This document shows, piece after piece, positions 22,086 through 32,763 of a stretch of DNA of 64,000 nucleotides (position 1 is its first letter; each line of letters begins with the position of its first letter). This DNA comes from Scolanthus callimorphus (Eukaryota; Cnidaria; Anthozoa; Actiniaria; Edwardsiidae). The stretch spans positions 34,083,492-34,147,491 of the forward strand of contig CM066914.1 in assembly GCA_033964015.1 (NCBI GenBank). Direction: 5' to 3'. Below the pieces are notes generated by a model that saw only the letters and a program-made list of their open reading frames with translations, was not told the origin of the DNA and made no database searches. A program made the translations under genes and the position numbers.

Positions 22086-22258
22086 AGGGAATTTCTGCAG
22101 AAACCCATCCATGGGAAAAACTGAATTTCCCATGGTAGAATAATGGAAAGTGTTGAGATTTCCCATGGCACCCATGTGAATTCCAAACACTTTCCTTGCG
22201 TGTGCCTTGAGAAATTCAGATTTTCCCATGACTGGGTTTCTGCAGAAATTCCCTTTAT
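22086..22258. repeat. Fold-back of about 170 bp
   Basis: GGGAATTTCTGCAGAAACCC and its complement GGGTTTCTGCAGAAATTCCC bound the segment, with a second inverted block (TTTTCCCATG type) inside. Non-coding palindromic MITE. 21836-22085 shows nothing else. Confidence 0.65.
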
Positions 22259-22582
22259 GATTAGCTTGTTAAACAACCATCCAGAGATCACAATCGCCAC
22301 ACGTAAATGGGAGTCTGGCAATTTGGTCCAGTATATCCATGCTCGCTATAAAGAAAAGGTGATAAAATAGATCAACGGAAAATACAGGAGGGTCAGGAAG
22401 GGAGGCAACGTTCATGGCAGGTATCTCAGTGAAAACTAACTTGCACACCTAATTTTTCAGACACCATCGTTATATTGTTTATTTCTGCGCATGCTCAAAA
22501 ATTAAGATTTCCCCAGAGCATTCGTTCTCGAACCCAGAGCTCCCAGGCTCTTCACTCCTCGCGGGGGATCCACTGGACGAAA

Positions 22583-22798
22583 AATTGGATTTGCTCAAGT
22601 TTGCCTCACGAGCAATCTGACCAAATGTGAGGCAAACCTATGATAAACCTGTAGCAAACGTTATAAATACCGTACTTGCTTGACCATATTTGCCTACCTA
22701 TAGTGAATGCGGTATTTAACAGCTTTGCTACAGGTTTACCATATGCTTACCTCATTTGGTCTGATTTGATCGTGAGGCAAACTTGAGTAAATCCAACT
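22583..22798. mobile_element. 220-bp fold-back, unit 1 copy
   Basis: Ends TTGGATTTGCTCAAGTTTGC and its complement, with a second inverted pair inside (GAGGCAAACCTATG type). Equivalent copies sit in units 2, 3 and 4 (35324-35530, 45915-46129, 52288-52499). It was therefore present before the array formed. Confidence 0.7.
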
Positions 22799-23429
22799 TT
22801 TCGTTGCTACGCAGTCTACCTCGGCAGTGACAAATAGCAGATAAAAGTCGCCAAGAAAAGCGATAACATATTACCGGTGTACACTTAAAGTAACGTACCA
22901 AACACACTTGCCCTCGTTGTCCCTCAGGAAATGTTCGCGACAGGTCCTGCAATGTTCAGAACGACGACCGCGACACCCACCATAGCCGCAAGTTGGATGG
23001 CACTTCCCTGGGGAAACAAGCTATACATTTTATTTCCTTGCGTTAATGCAACAGAGAAAAGTGTTACATTCTCACTGGTCCCATTGTGCTATATAAGATA
23101 TGGGGAGAGGACACCTGGCGGAGCCGATGATGGCAATGGCAGGTAAAGGGAGGGAGGGTGGGGAAAATGTCAAAGGCACCGCCAGGTCCAAGGGTAAGCA
23201 CAATGAGACCCACCACACCCGCCACTAATACATGGCGTCTTACATAGACGCCATCCAGGCTCTCGTTCTAAAATCAACTGATTATGTTAATCAGTTGATA
23301 TCTTATATACGCACTGCTGGGGGCCCAGTGAGAATAGTGTTACATTCTCACTGGTCCCATTGTGCTATATAAGATATGGGGAGAGGAGACCTGGCTCCGC
23401 TTATCCGACACTTGCATGGAGACTCTCAC

Positions 23430-23850
23430 TATCTAATCTGATAACTCTGAAATATCCCAAAACTCAGAACTATCCCAAAACTCAGAACTAGGTATCCTAA
23501 AAATCAGAAGTATCCCAAAACTCAGAACTAGGTATCCTAAAAATCAGAACTATCCCAAAACTCATAACTATTCGTTAACTCAGAACTATCTGACATTAGA
23601 ACTATCCATAACTAAAAACTATCCCATAACTCAGACCTATCCCAGAATTCAGAACTATGCAGAAATATCTCATAACGCAGAATTGTCCCATAACTCAGAT
23701 CTATCCAATACTCAGGACCATCCTATCACTCAGAAATACCACAGAACTCAGAGCTGCCCCCTAAGTTTATTTCCATAACTGTAAAATAACCAATAATAGG
23801 GAAATAGTCCATAACAGATATCCCATAACTCAAAAATATCTGTTACACAC
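23430..23850 (+). repeat. Degenerate ACTATCCCAAAACTCAGA tandem repeat
   Basis: Repeating blocks of about 15-18 bases built on CTATCCCATAACTCAGAA, with variable spacing, over 400 bases. Non-coding minisatellite inside the long element. Confidence 0.75.
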
Positions 23851-24520
23851 ATTGAGTAAAAAATGGTAATGCAAGACTAGAACAAGCTGACAGTTAAGAA
23901 AATCATAATTTTCTTGTATGTCAACATCTAAATTCCATGGGCATGAGGATGAACCTCCCCAAAACTCCAAAAGTCCCTCAATTTCATATAACTAAAAAAT
24001 TTATGAATTAAATGTGACATACCTCATATATGAGGGTATGCGCCCAGGTGCAATGGGTTACTGGGTTGGGGCCACACCCTTATTGCGAACACACCAACAA
24101 AAACAACAAAAAGTAATTCATTGCCAACTGCATGAAGTGTACATAAAATTTTCAGTAAACTTTAAAACCTCTAAAAAAGGGTGCAATCCCAAACCCAGCA
24201 AACCCAGAATGCTCCGTCCGAGGACAGCGCACTGGACTAAGTGTCCCGAGAGACAAAAGGAATCAAAATTGTCCAGAGGACATTAGATAGCCTCTCCAGG
24301 AGTGCTGAGAAGGGGGATGCGACCCGAGAAAAGAACAAACAGTAAATTGCTATTAACTGAATAAAACAGACGTTTTTTATATAGAGAGCTGAGCAATTCT
24401 ATAGGCTAACGCCAATCGTACAAACAGATGAACCAATCTCGCTGGGCTGAGAGCCCATGCCAAACACATAAATGAAAACTCAAATAAAGCGCGTGAATAG
24501 ATACATGTTATATCAAGATA
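23851..24520. other. Interior of the long TIR element, no gene seen
   Basis: AT-rich unique-looking DNA. The short open frame at 24014-24286 has no recognisable motif. Confidence 0.4.
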
Positions 24521-24570
24521 CAGGTACATGAGTCTAAACGAGACTGTATTATTATTATTATTATTTTTCG

Positions 24571-24940
24571 CCTGCCAAACTGTGTTAAAGAGAAATAATT
24601 TTAGAGCAGAACAAATTCGCTCGTGGCAGAACTATTTCGCCTGCCAAACTGTGTTAAAGAGAAATAATTTTAGAGCAGAACAAATTCGTTCGTGGCTGAG
24701 CTATGTCGCCTGCCAAACTGTGTTAAAGAGAAATAATTTTAGAGCAGAACAAATTCGCTGGTGGCTGAACTATTTCGCCTGCCAAACTGTGTTAAAGAGA
24801 AATATTTTTTTGAGCAGAACAAATTCGCTGGTGGCTGAACTTTTTCGCCTGCCAAACTGTGTTAAAGAGAAATAATTTCAGAGCAGAACAAATTCGCTCG
24901 CGGCTGAACCATTTCGCCTGCCAAACGTTTTAAAGAGAAA
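24571..24940 (+). repeat. 69-bp minisatellite (five to six units)
   Basis: The marker CCTGCCAAACTGTGTTAAAG recurs at about 24571, 24640, 24709, 24778, 24848 and 24917. Because 69 is divisible by three, a frame of 115 codons stays open across it. This follows from the period and is not evidence of a gene. Confidence 0.85.
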
Positions 24941-25029
24941 CAAGGGAACTAGATGCGAACCAAACTAAAGAAGCTGCCAAACTTAATGAAAGTGCAACTT
25001 TAAAACGCGTGAATAGATAAATATTATAG

Positions 25030-25145
25030 CAAGATACAGGTACATGAGTCTAAACGAGACTGTATTAAGCAAGGGAACCGAGAAGCTACAGATTCACGAG
25101 TCTAAACGAGACTGTATTAAGCAAGGGAATCGAGAAGATACCTGA
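25030..25145 (+). repeat. Short direct repeats of GAGTCTAAACGAGACTGTAT
   Basis: The 20-bp landmark occurs twice here, about 54 bases apart, and once before the minisatellite (24530), where a longer stretch with GGTACATGAGTCTAAACG is also shared. Together they bracket the 69-bp repeat. Confidence 0.7.
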
Positions 25146-26024
25146 TGAAGTTCCAATACACGTGGCGGCGAACCAAGCTTGAAAAAAACAAAAACCCAAA
25201 TTGTAGACGACACCCACGAAGAAAAGGAGACTTGTAGGTGATGTAGGAGGAGAGATGAGTGGAGACGACGAGGAACGTTGACTTTAATTGTAGAATTGCG
25301 AAGTCTTGTGAAGAGCAGATTGTAAACTAGAGTCGACCAGAGAACGACTGGCCAGGCTCGAGTTCTAAAACCAACTGATTATGCTAATCAGTTGATATCT
25401 TATATACGCACTGCTGGGGGCCCAGTGAGAATAGTGTCAGAGTTTTAACAAGAGAACATGATCCCCGGAGAATGCAAACCCAATAGGCCAGGTTCGAATT
25501 ACGCTCCAATGCTCACAAGACAAAAACTTCAAATCGAGGCACTCTCCAAGTTCTAATACATTTACTGTAAGTTTAGAAGAGAGCCTCGCCTCGAGGTTAT
25601 TGTTTGTAGGCAATGGAGTGAATTCGAACATGGCCTATTGGATCTCCTTTTCCTAAATTTCATATCAAATACAGATCCAGTTCGTGATGGATGGGATCAC
25701 ACGAACGGCAAGAATCGGAAATTTATATAGTGTAGTGTAGGTAGTGTACATACAAACTGGACTCTCAATTCTAGCATTCTAAATAACAATGTGTCGAATG
25801 TGTACGTCCAAAAGATACTGGTCACTCAAGCCTGAAACATTGCACTAAAGCAAAGGGAGGCAAATCGACGTATTCCACAACAAAATCCTAAAATTTAATC
25901 CCGTCTTTTGAAAACATAAGCCGGAATGGGGCTGCAGAACACAAAGAATTCCAGGATTCCGAAATCTTGAGTTGAATTTTAGAAATCATTGGCAAGTTTC
26001 CTTTTTGAGCCCGCTTTTGAGTCC

Positions 26025-26115
26025 ACTACATGCGCACACATATCTACAGACATTTTCTGCTGTTATTATTTGAGCCTCCCAGCGGAAAACGTCTGTAGAT
26101 ATGCGTGCGCATATA
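26025..26115. repeat. Conserved 33-bp stem-loop, unit 1
   Basis: ATATCTACAGACATTTTCTG pairs with AACGTCTGTAGATATGCGTG around a loop of about 25 bases. The full stem is about 33 bp with three mismatches. Copies occur at 36790-36880 and 54665-54757. A GC-rich block with CCGTCCAAGGTTGTGGACGG, itself a small palindrome, follows. Confidence 0.75.
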
Positions 26116-26269
26116 GAGGGCTAAAGAAACGGTCAGCAAAACCGTCCAAGGTTGTGGACGGCGGAAAAACAAAGCGAGTTTCGACCCAGCGCAGGGGTCT
26201 CTTTTCCTCGCGAACCTCAGCCAGCGAAATGCAGAGAAAAGAGGCGTCTGCTTACACTACTGGAAAAGA

Positions 26270-26715
26270 AATATATGACAAACCTATGACACACATGTGA
26301 AAAATATATTAAAAACATATGACAAAAACAAATGACAGGCGTACGTTTTCCAAATCAAGAGTTCAGAAGGATTTTCGAGGAACAGGCTTCTAGACTTGGG
26401 GAATATATGACAATCCAAGAGAACATATGACAGGTATTATGACAACAAACCCTTTATATATGACAGAAAAAGCGCTAACCTGTGACAAAGATGCAATTCA
26501 TATGTTTTTGTTTTGGGGGGTGTCATTTACAGTGTAACATGACAGAACTCGAGAACACATTACCACGGCCGAACATATGAGAAAAACTGATCAACAGTCA
26601 GACACATATGACAAAAAGTAAAAAAGGTACAAGTGCAAACATATGACATAGGTCTAAAGTAGAAATAGTAATAGACTCCACCATGACACATACGACAAAG
26701 CCATATTTAACTGGG
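26270..26715 (+). repeat. Cluster of TATGACA motifs, unit 1
   Basis: More than a dozen ATATGACA-like heptamers lie irregularly over 440 bases immediately left of the long fold-back element. A few more, in mixed orientation, lie right of it (32400-32530). Irregular spacing distinguishes it from a satellite. It resembles a set of protein-binding sites such as subterminal transposase sites. Confidence 0.6.
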
Positions 26716-27629
26716 CCGGGGCACATTAGTTACGAACCAAGTTAATGAGGAGACTAAGTGCGCGCTTGCGCATTACGTTCAAGCACCAATTTAATTGATT
26801 CAAGAGACAAATTAGTATTCAACTTTAGACGGGAGACTAAAACGGAGCATAGCAACACGACTGGGAGCATTTGTTTTTTTCCTTTATATTTCCCTGCACC
26901 AGAAATAATGGCGCCATTTAATCATTCAGACATTATGAAGAAAGATGACAATATCCCATGCAATGCACAGTTTAAAGATCGGCAATTCGTAGGATGAATA
27001 ATTTTGCTCAAAGCGTTGCTATGTAAATCAGTGTTATCTGGAAAAACTTCAAAGCGCGTGCAAACTTCTTCCGCAATTTATGACTTATTCGGCATTTTCC
27101 CAACGAAATGAAACCTCACACAATTGTTATCAATGTTTCCTTGAGATTATGAGCTATAATGAATTTGTATCCGGTACGGTTTTAACATATAATTTCACAA
27201 GTTTTGATACCCACTTCATCTCAAAAGTTCCACATGAATAGGCTCATTGTCATGTTATTGCTCCATAATATTGCTTGATAAATTTGAAAACATTAATATG
27301 TTTGCCTCTTAAATGCATTTAACTAACTGGAAATTTAATCAGAAAGTAATCTGGTTATTTGTGCTCGCGATTGGGTGTTTCTTTTGTAATGTATAGAAAT
27401 GCACTCTCGTTCAAGAATGCTACACGTACACAGTGACGCGCGCCCGGATTCAATTGAAAATCAAACGCAACACTCAAAATTCACGTTCTAAATAAATAAA
27501 TTCAACTCCATAAGCATAAGCACTGATTTGGAAAGTAATTTTGCTGGATAATTCTAAAGCATAAAAGCAGTGTGTGTAAGCAGTGTGTGTGTGATTCAGC
27601 CTAAGCTAACGTGACTGTTAGTACCGTGG

Positions 27630-27956
27630 ATGTTCGAGCCAACGCGCCTCTTGTTTGGAAACTTCAATGTTAACTTTTACAGGGTGCCTGTTACTCTATT
27701 AATAATACACATGAAAAAATCTCTGGATTCTGATTGGCTGAGAGCAGTGCAGTTTTTAGGTAACAAAGTGCCAAAAAAAGGTAACAAAGTGCAAAAATGG
27801 TTTACAAAATGCAAAATTTCTTTTGAAATGCTAAAATATTTTGATAACATAGAGCTATATTATGGAAACTTTGGTTTTTGTTCATGCTCAAATTCTGTCA
27901 GGTTTTGGTCCAGATTTCAATCAAGGAAATATGCGTCCGGCTTGTTCAGTTTGTAA
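27630..27956 (+). other. Open frame of 108 codons inside the fold-back element, unit 1
   Basis: Begins MFEPTRLLFGNF and is kept nearly unchanged in unit 2 at 38411-38737. It overlaps a small inverted repeat (ATTAATAATACACATGAAAAA at 27700 and its complement near 27990). That, and the lack of any motif I recognise, argue against a gene. Conservation may only reflect recent duplication. Confidence 0.25.
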
Positions 27957-28019
27957 GCAGATTTGTGAATGACTCCTTGGAAATTTTTTCATGTGTATTA
28001 TTAATACGAAATCATACGA

Positions 28020-28145
28020 CTTTTCTCGTTCAATTTGGAATTTATTTACACTCGTGGGTTTTTCAAAAAGCTCAAATTGCACTCGCCTGCGGCTCGTTTT
28101 TTGATACTTTTTGAAAAACCCACTCGTGCAAATAAATTCCAAATT
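28020..28145. repeat. Small palindrome in the element interior
   Basis: TTCAATTTGGAATTTATTT and CACTCGTGGGTTTTTCAAAA are mirrored by TTTTTGAAAAACCCACTCGT and AAATAAATTCCAAATTGAA. The stem is about 45 bp. The unit 2 copy is at 38810-38935, with a slightly different loop and right flank. Confidence 0.7.
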
Positions 28146-29295
28146 GAACTCGAAGTCGTATGATTTCCTATACATATAAAAAGTATTAATAAATAAGCCT
28201 ATAGGTCGTCAAAGGACATTTGAAAGATTGTCTCCGAGACGCTTTTTTTTTTCTAAAAAGAATAACGATGGCGATTAAATACGTTTTTTGCTTTGTTTTG
28301 ATGGTGGCACTCGTGCGAGAAATACCCGTCTCTCTACCTAATATTAATAACTCAGAATTGAAAGTATAGTGGCTGAGATTAAAGCAAGGTAATTCAGATT
28401 CTGTATTGGGCATCAAAATTTTGTGAGGGTGTAGGTGAATTTCGCGAAGGGAATTTTGCCTAGGTGTGCCGCTCAGTCAGAGTCTAGAGGGGAAACCTGT
28501 TCTAGAGAATCTGTGAAAATTCACACATAATTATATCCTGGCCTACTAAAAAAACGTAAATTTAGCCACATGGCGAATAATCTTTGAAAATACGCATAAA
28601 TCTATAGCCTTTTCTAGAAAAAGTGGCGAATTTATGTACCCTGTACAGCGACAAGGGAGTACCCCTCCTGCCCCCTAAAAATAGGATTGTAGGCTCGTCC
28701 TCGCAAAAATGCGAGACGCCAGTGTTTCAAAAATGGTTTAAAATGGAGAAAGGGCAAAATGCACAGAATGCAGGCCTAAAGAGAAGGTTTTAGCAACCCA
28801 AATGGCAAATCCGGCTCCTCGGACCAAACACGCATCCCCCCTCCTTTTCTTTCTTTCTTCCTTTCTTTCTTCTTTCCTTTTCGTCCTGAGCTTGCCTGCC
28901 CCGGCAGATGAGCTGCACATCAGCCGTAGTAGCTTTCAAAGCTCCTACGGCTTTGAACAGTGACAGCGATAAAGTGTATTAGCAAATACAGCAAATATAC
29001 AGGGTTAACTGATGCCAGGTAACTTTTGATTGCTGAGTGGCACACGTTAGGTAACAGTGTTTTAAATGCAAATTCCAAAGATATCACCATCTACGAACTA
29101 TATATATTCTTTCTCTTTGTATAGTTTTCTTGTGTGGCATATCCATGAAAGCTCACAGATACGCACACATTTCGATGAGTGAGCACGTTTCTATTGACTT
29201 TTGAGTCCTAACCAAGGACTCTTGAAAAGCACCGCTTGAACCAGCCTACTCCCAGTCACAGCGGAACAGGCCAAACAAGCAACGCAAAAGAGATG

Positions 29296-29493
29296 GGAGA
29301 TTTTATTGAGTTGGTGAGCCAACTAAATTCCAAGGAGGTCCCGTCTCTCAAGAGGAACGTCGGTGTTTTCCTAGATACGACAGTTTTGAAACCTTATTTT
29401 AATTTACAGAAAGACCGGATTTCGGATATTTTCGTAGGCTGCAAACTTACTGAAAGGAAAACATTTCTTCGAGTGATGAATAGTCGCTGTTAG
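29296..29493 (+). other. Small conserved open frame, unit 1
   Basis: The frame starting MGDFIELVSQLN (ATG about 29293) runs 66 codons to a stop at 29493. It recurs in unit 2 at 40190-40390 with two amino-acid differences. It is hydrophilic, has a Lys/Arg-rich end, and matches no family I know. It could be an exon carried by the element. With only two recent copies, selection cannot be judged. Confidence 0.3.
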
Positions 29494-30464
29494 CAGCTGT
29501 TCCCATATAATACCGTTGACTGCGTCAATGTTTAGTTTACCAGGCCAATTACTGTGGTAAACGAATGACATAATGCTCTGATCTTAATAATTTGTCCATA
29601 TCTGTAGTTATTTATTTGAGCGCGAATTTTGAATGTTTAGGTTCGACAATTGTTATGTTCAATTGAACCAAGGCTCGCGTATAGGATTCTCTACCGAGTG
29701 ACTTCGTCTATATATTACAAAAAAAGAAACCCGCAAGAAAATCGCAAGCACAAATAACTTTATCGCATAGAGTTCAATTTATTTATTTAGAACGCGAATT
29801 TTGAGTGTTGCGTTTGATTTTCAATTGAATCCGGGCACGCGGCGCTGTGTATCGTGTGTAGCATTCTTGAACGAGAGTGCATTTGCAGTCTATACATTAC
29901 AAAAGAAACTCCAAATCGCGAGCACAAATAACAAAAACTTGTGAAATTATATGTTAAAACTGTACCGAAAATTCATTATAGCACATAATCTCAAGGAAAC
30001 ATTGATAACAATTGTGTGAGGTTTCATTTCGTTGGGAAAATGCGAATAAAGTCATAAATTGCGGAAGAAGTTTGCACGTGCTTTGAAGTTTTTCCAGATA
30101 AGGGACGTGTCATTATTTACGGGGGGGGAGGGCTCCCATTTTTTTCAAAGAAGGCTAAAAAAAATTAGGACCCTCCCCTTGAACATAACAAAAAAAATGT
30201 GACCCTCCCCCAGTCATAGGTAAAAAAAATTGGGACCCTCCCCCATGCAATTTATTTCTAAAAAACCTGTTAGATAGACTATTGTCCAAGTGATGTAATG
30301 TCTCTTTCTTTCTTCTTAATACAGAACTACTTTTTTCTTACTTCTGTCATGCACCAGTCAATTGACATCACGGCCCCCCAATTTAACATTCACTAAGTGT
30401 TAAATGTTACTATTTTCCCGGTCACCAGGGACGTTGTTAAAGCTCCAGGCCCCGGGGACACTTT

Positions 30465-30880
30465 TGCAACATGGCGAAACGCGCCTTTATTTTGATAAAC
30501 GCATTTCATCAAGCCTCCAGAGAAAAGATAAACTTTTTATTTTCTGCGTGTAGTAAAAAAGCCTGTTGGTTTTATTCTTCACGCGCTACAAATTATCATG
30601 ATTCATGTGCGTGAAGCGCAGCCCAAAAACGAATTTCTATGCAGCTTGTAACGTCGAACTCACTTCTTTCGAACATATTGACTGCCAACCAGGCGTATCA
30701 CTGGAGGGCTTTTGGGGGTTTTCATTTGTCCTTGCCAAGATACACATGCGTGTAACGGACATTCGTACGCATTCCATTTAAGCGCCACAAGCGTATTGTT
30801 TTCTTTGGGCAAGTTCTCTAAGACTAGATTAGATGTCATTCCTTGTGCGCGCGAAGCGCGCCGAAATTTTCAACATAATG
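30465..30880. repeat. GCGCGAAGCGCGC repeat, second copy
   Basis: Contains CGCATTTCATCAAGCCTC near the start and GCGCGAAGCGCGCCGAAATT at the end, as in 4600-5265. Lies inside the Harbinger-like element. Confidence 0.6.
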
Positions 30881-31384
30881 AGTGAAATAAAACTAGAAAA
30901 TGATATAGAACTCGTTGCTGGAATCTCTCTTTCAAGGCTTCAGGTTTCGAGAGATCCTTTCACACGCCCAAAAATGAAGTGATCCCTCCCAAAATCCTCC
31001 GACCTCGGTCCTTAAACCAATATATTTTCGCACGATAATCGAACTTCTGGCTCAGCGTTAATTTCCCGTTAATGCCCCGTTGAATATTCCCGCTATAGAA
31101 GGTCCGTGTTAAATTCCCTGCCCTTCCGTAGATTAATGTGTTGAATCCCCGGCCTGACCGCGTTACTTTCCCGCCCTGTCCCGGGGGTGGGGGCCGGGGT
31201 GTCAATTGACTGGTGCATATATTATTCATCGCCTCGATTATTTACGTGAGGATGTTTATAATACACAGGTAAAATACAGTGATCCTCCCTCTTAAGTGCA
31301 ATGATTAACGTAATCCCACATCTCCCGTCCCCTGTTTGACCTAGTACTGTAGACATTTTACAGAAAAACGGGCTCGCATATCCT

Positions 31385-31900
31385 TCGTTGCGCGTGAAGC
31401 GTGCCCAAATTTTGTTCATCGTTTGTTTGTTTGTTCATCGTTTTTTTATTGTTCATCGTTTTTTTTGTTTTTTCATCGCATTTCATCAAGCCTCAGAGAA
31501 AGGGTAGATGAACATGTTTTGTGTATGGCATAGTAAAAAAAAAGCCTGTCAGGAAGTACACCACCTCAACTTTATAGGTTAGGTTATATTATTCATGCGC
31601 ACAACTGCGCTCCGCAAATGACGAAGTTATTAATATTCATGTGCGCGAAGCGCGGCCCAACGGACGAATTTATATGCTTGTAACGTCGAAAACTCACGCT
31701 TACCTAAAGGGTCTTCTTTCAAACATATAGTGACTTGCCCTCCAGGCCTATCATTTGCAGGGAAATTCTGGGAAAGTTTGATTTACCTTGTCAAGATAAC
31801 TTGTTCTTGTCAACGGCTCCTCATGGCTAAAAGAGTATATTATGTCATTGTTTATGCGCGCGAAGCGCGCCGAAATTTTTATGGAGAAGTTGCTGAAATA
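31385..31900. repeat. GCGCGAAGCGCGC repeat, third copy
   Basis: Starts around TTGCGCGTGAAGCGTGC, followed by TTTGTTCATCGTTTTT runs and CATTTCATCAAGCCTC, and ends at GCGCGAAGCGCGCCGAAATT. Same family and orientation as the copy at 30465. Confidence 0.6.
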
Positions 31901-32763
31901 ACCACTATCGCCATTGGTATTACCCTCTTCATCGTTCAAATGTTGCTGAAAAAATTATGACCCTCCCCTAAATAGGAGTGAAAAAAATTTGGACCCTCCC
32001 TTTAGACACGCGAAAAAAATTAGGACCCTCCCCACAAAAATAGGAGCCCTCCCCCCCCGCTAAATAATGACACGTCCCTAACAGTGATTTGCATAGAAAC
32101 GCTTTTAGCAAAATTATTCGTCCTACGAATTGTCGATCTTTAAACTGTGCATTGCATGGGATATTGTCATCTTTCTTCATAATGTCTGAATGATTAAAAG
32201 GCGCCATTATTTCTGGTGCAGGGAAATATAAAGGAAAAAAACAAATGCTCTCAGTCGTGTTGCTATGCTCCGTTTTAGTCTCCCGTCTAAAGTTGAAAAC
32301 TAATTTGTCTCTTGAATCAATTAAATTGGTGCTTGAACGTATAATGCGCAAGCGCGCACTTAGTCTCCTCATTAACTTGGTTCGTAACTAATGTGCGGGG
32401 TGTCATATACTGTACAAACTTAAAATATGACACGCTGGTACATTATAACCAAATGCAAGTGCACATAACGCAGTTTAACACAGAAGATCACTATGTCACA
32501 CTTTAAGAGAACATATGACTAATTTCAAACGAATTCCTCTAGTTCGAGAAGCCGTCTATTTTAGATAACGCAAATAATAGGAAGTTGATACTTTTAATTG
32601 TCATTAAATCTTGTTTGTATAAAGCCGTGTGGTTTGTCTTTGCAATAAGAATCAGGCACGGTCATGTCATAGTTGAGACAACTAATATCTTCCGATTCGG
32701 GTGATATAACCCGTGTAATAACTCATTGATATACATGCGCCGCTCCGAACCCGTGATTTAAAA

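Larger units (their letters stand above)
23067..25434. mobile_element. Two head-to-tail inverted-repeat elements with GTGT at each junction
   Basis: The left end TACATTCTCACTGG, with TATATAAGATAT 16 bases further in, occurs at 23069 and again at 23341. The matching right end, CCAGTGAGAATA, occurs at about 23335 and 25430. GTGT flanks each end, while the other units read straight through (AAAGTGTCAGAG). So a short copy (about 270 bp) and a long one (about 2.1 kb) lie side by side. The long one contains tandem repeats but no transposase. Confidence 0.7.
30102..32078. mobile_element. Harbinger-like non-autonomous element (1,977 bp) with empty site in unit 2
   Basis: The ends GGGACGTGTCATTATTTA and TAAATAATGACACGTCCC are perfect inverted copies, flanked by TAA at 30099-30101 and 32079-32081. 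Unit 2 reads straight through the same place with one TAA (40993-40995), proving insertion with a 3-bp duplication. TWA targets typify PIF/Harbinger. Next to each end are repeats of the type GGACCCTCCC. The interior is a patchwork including two GCGCGAAGCGCGC repeats. No DDE transposase frame. Confidence 0.85.
26721..32396. mobile_element. Long-arm fold-back element, unit 1
   Basis: The left end GCACATTAGTTACGAACC and the right end GGTTCGTAACTAATGTGC are perfect inverted copies. The left arm runs to about 27520. The right arm (about 29750-30101 plus 32079-32396) matches it apart from a 150-bp segment present only on the left, and its inner part is partly duplicated again at 29620-29750. Without the later insertion at 30102-32078 the element is about 3.7 kb. 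The interior holds small fold-backs and two short frames but no recognisable transposase. Flanking bases are G-rich (GGG/GGGG), so the target duplication is uncertain. Confidence 0.8.

Noticed and set aside
22930..23060. Possible minus-strand exon (peptide with FPQGRAIQLAAMAGVPV) shared by four array units
   Set aside because: It looks partly hydrophobic and is open in two units, but start, splice sites and family are unclear, and duplication alone explains its conservation.
23430..23850. CRISPR-like array of short repeats
   Set aside because: The repeats are degenerate with no unique spacers, and the DNA is eukaryotic.
24528..24875. 115-codon open frame
   Set aside because: It is kept open by the 69-bp period of a minisatellite, not by coding constraint.
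23067..25434. LTR retrotransposon with two LTRs
   Set aside because: The two ends match as inverted, not only direct, repeats, and there is no primer-binding site or polyprotein between them.
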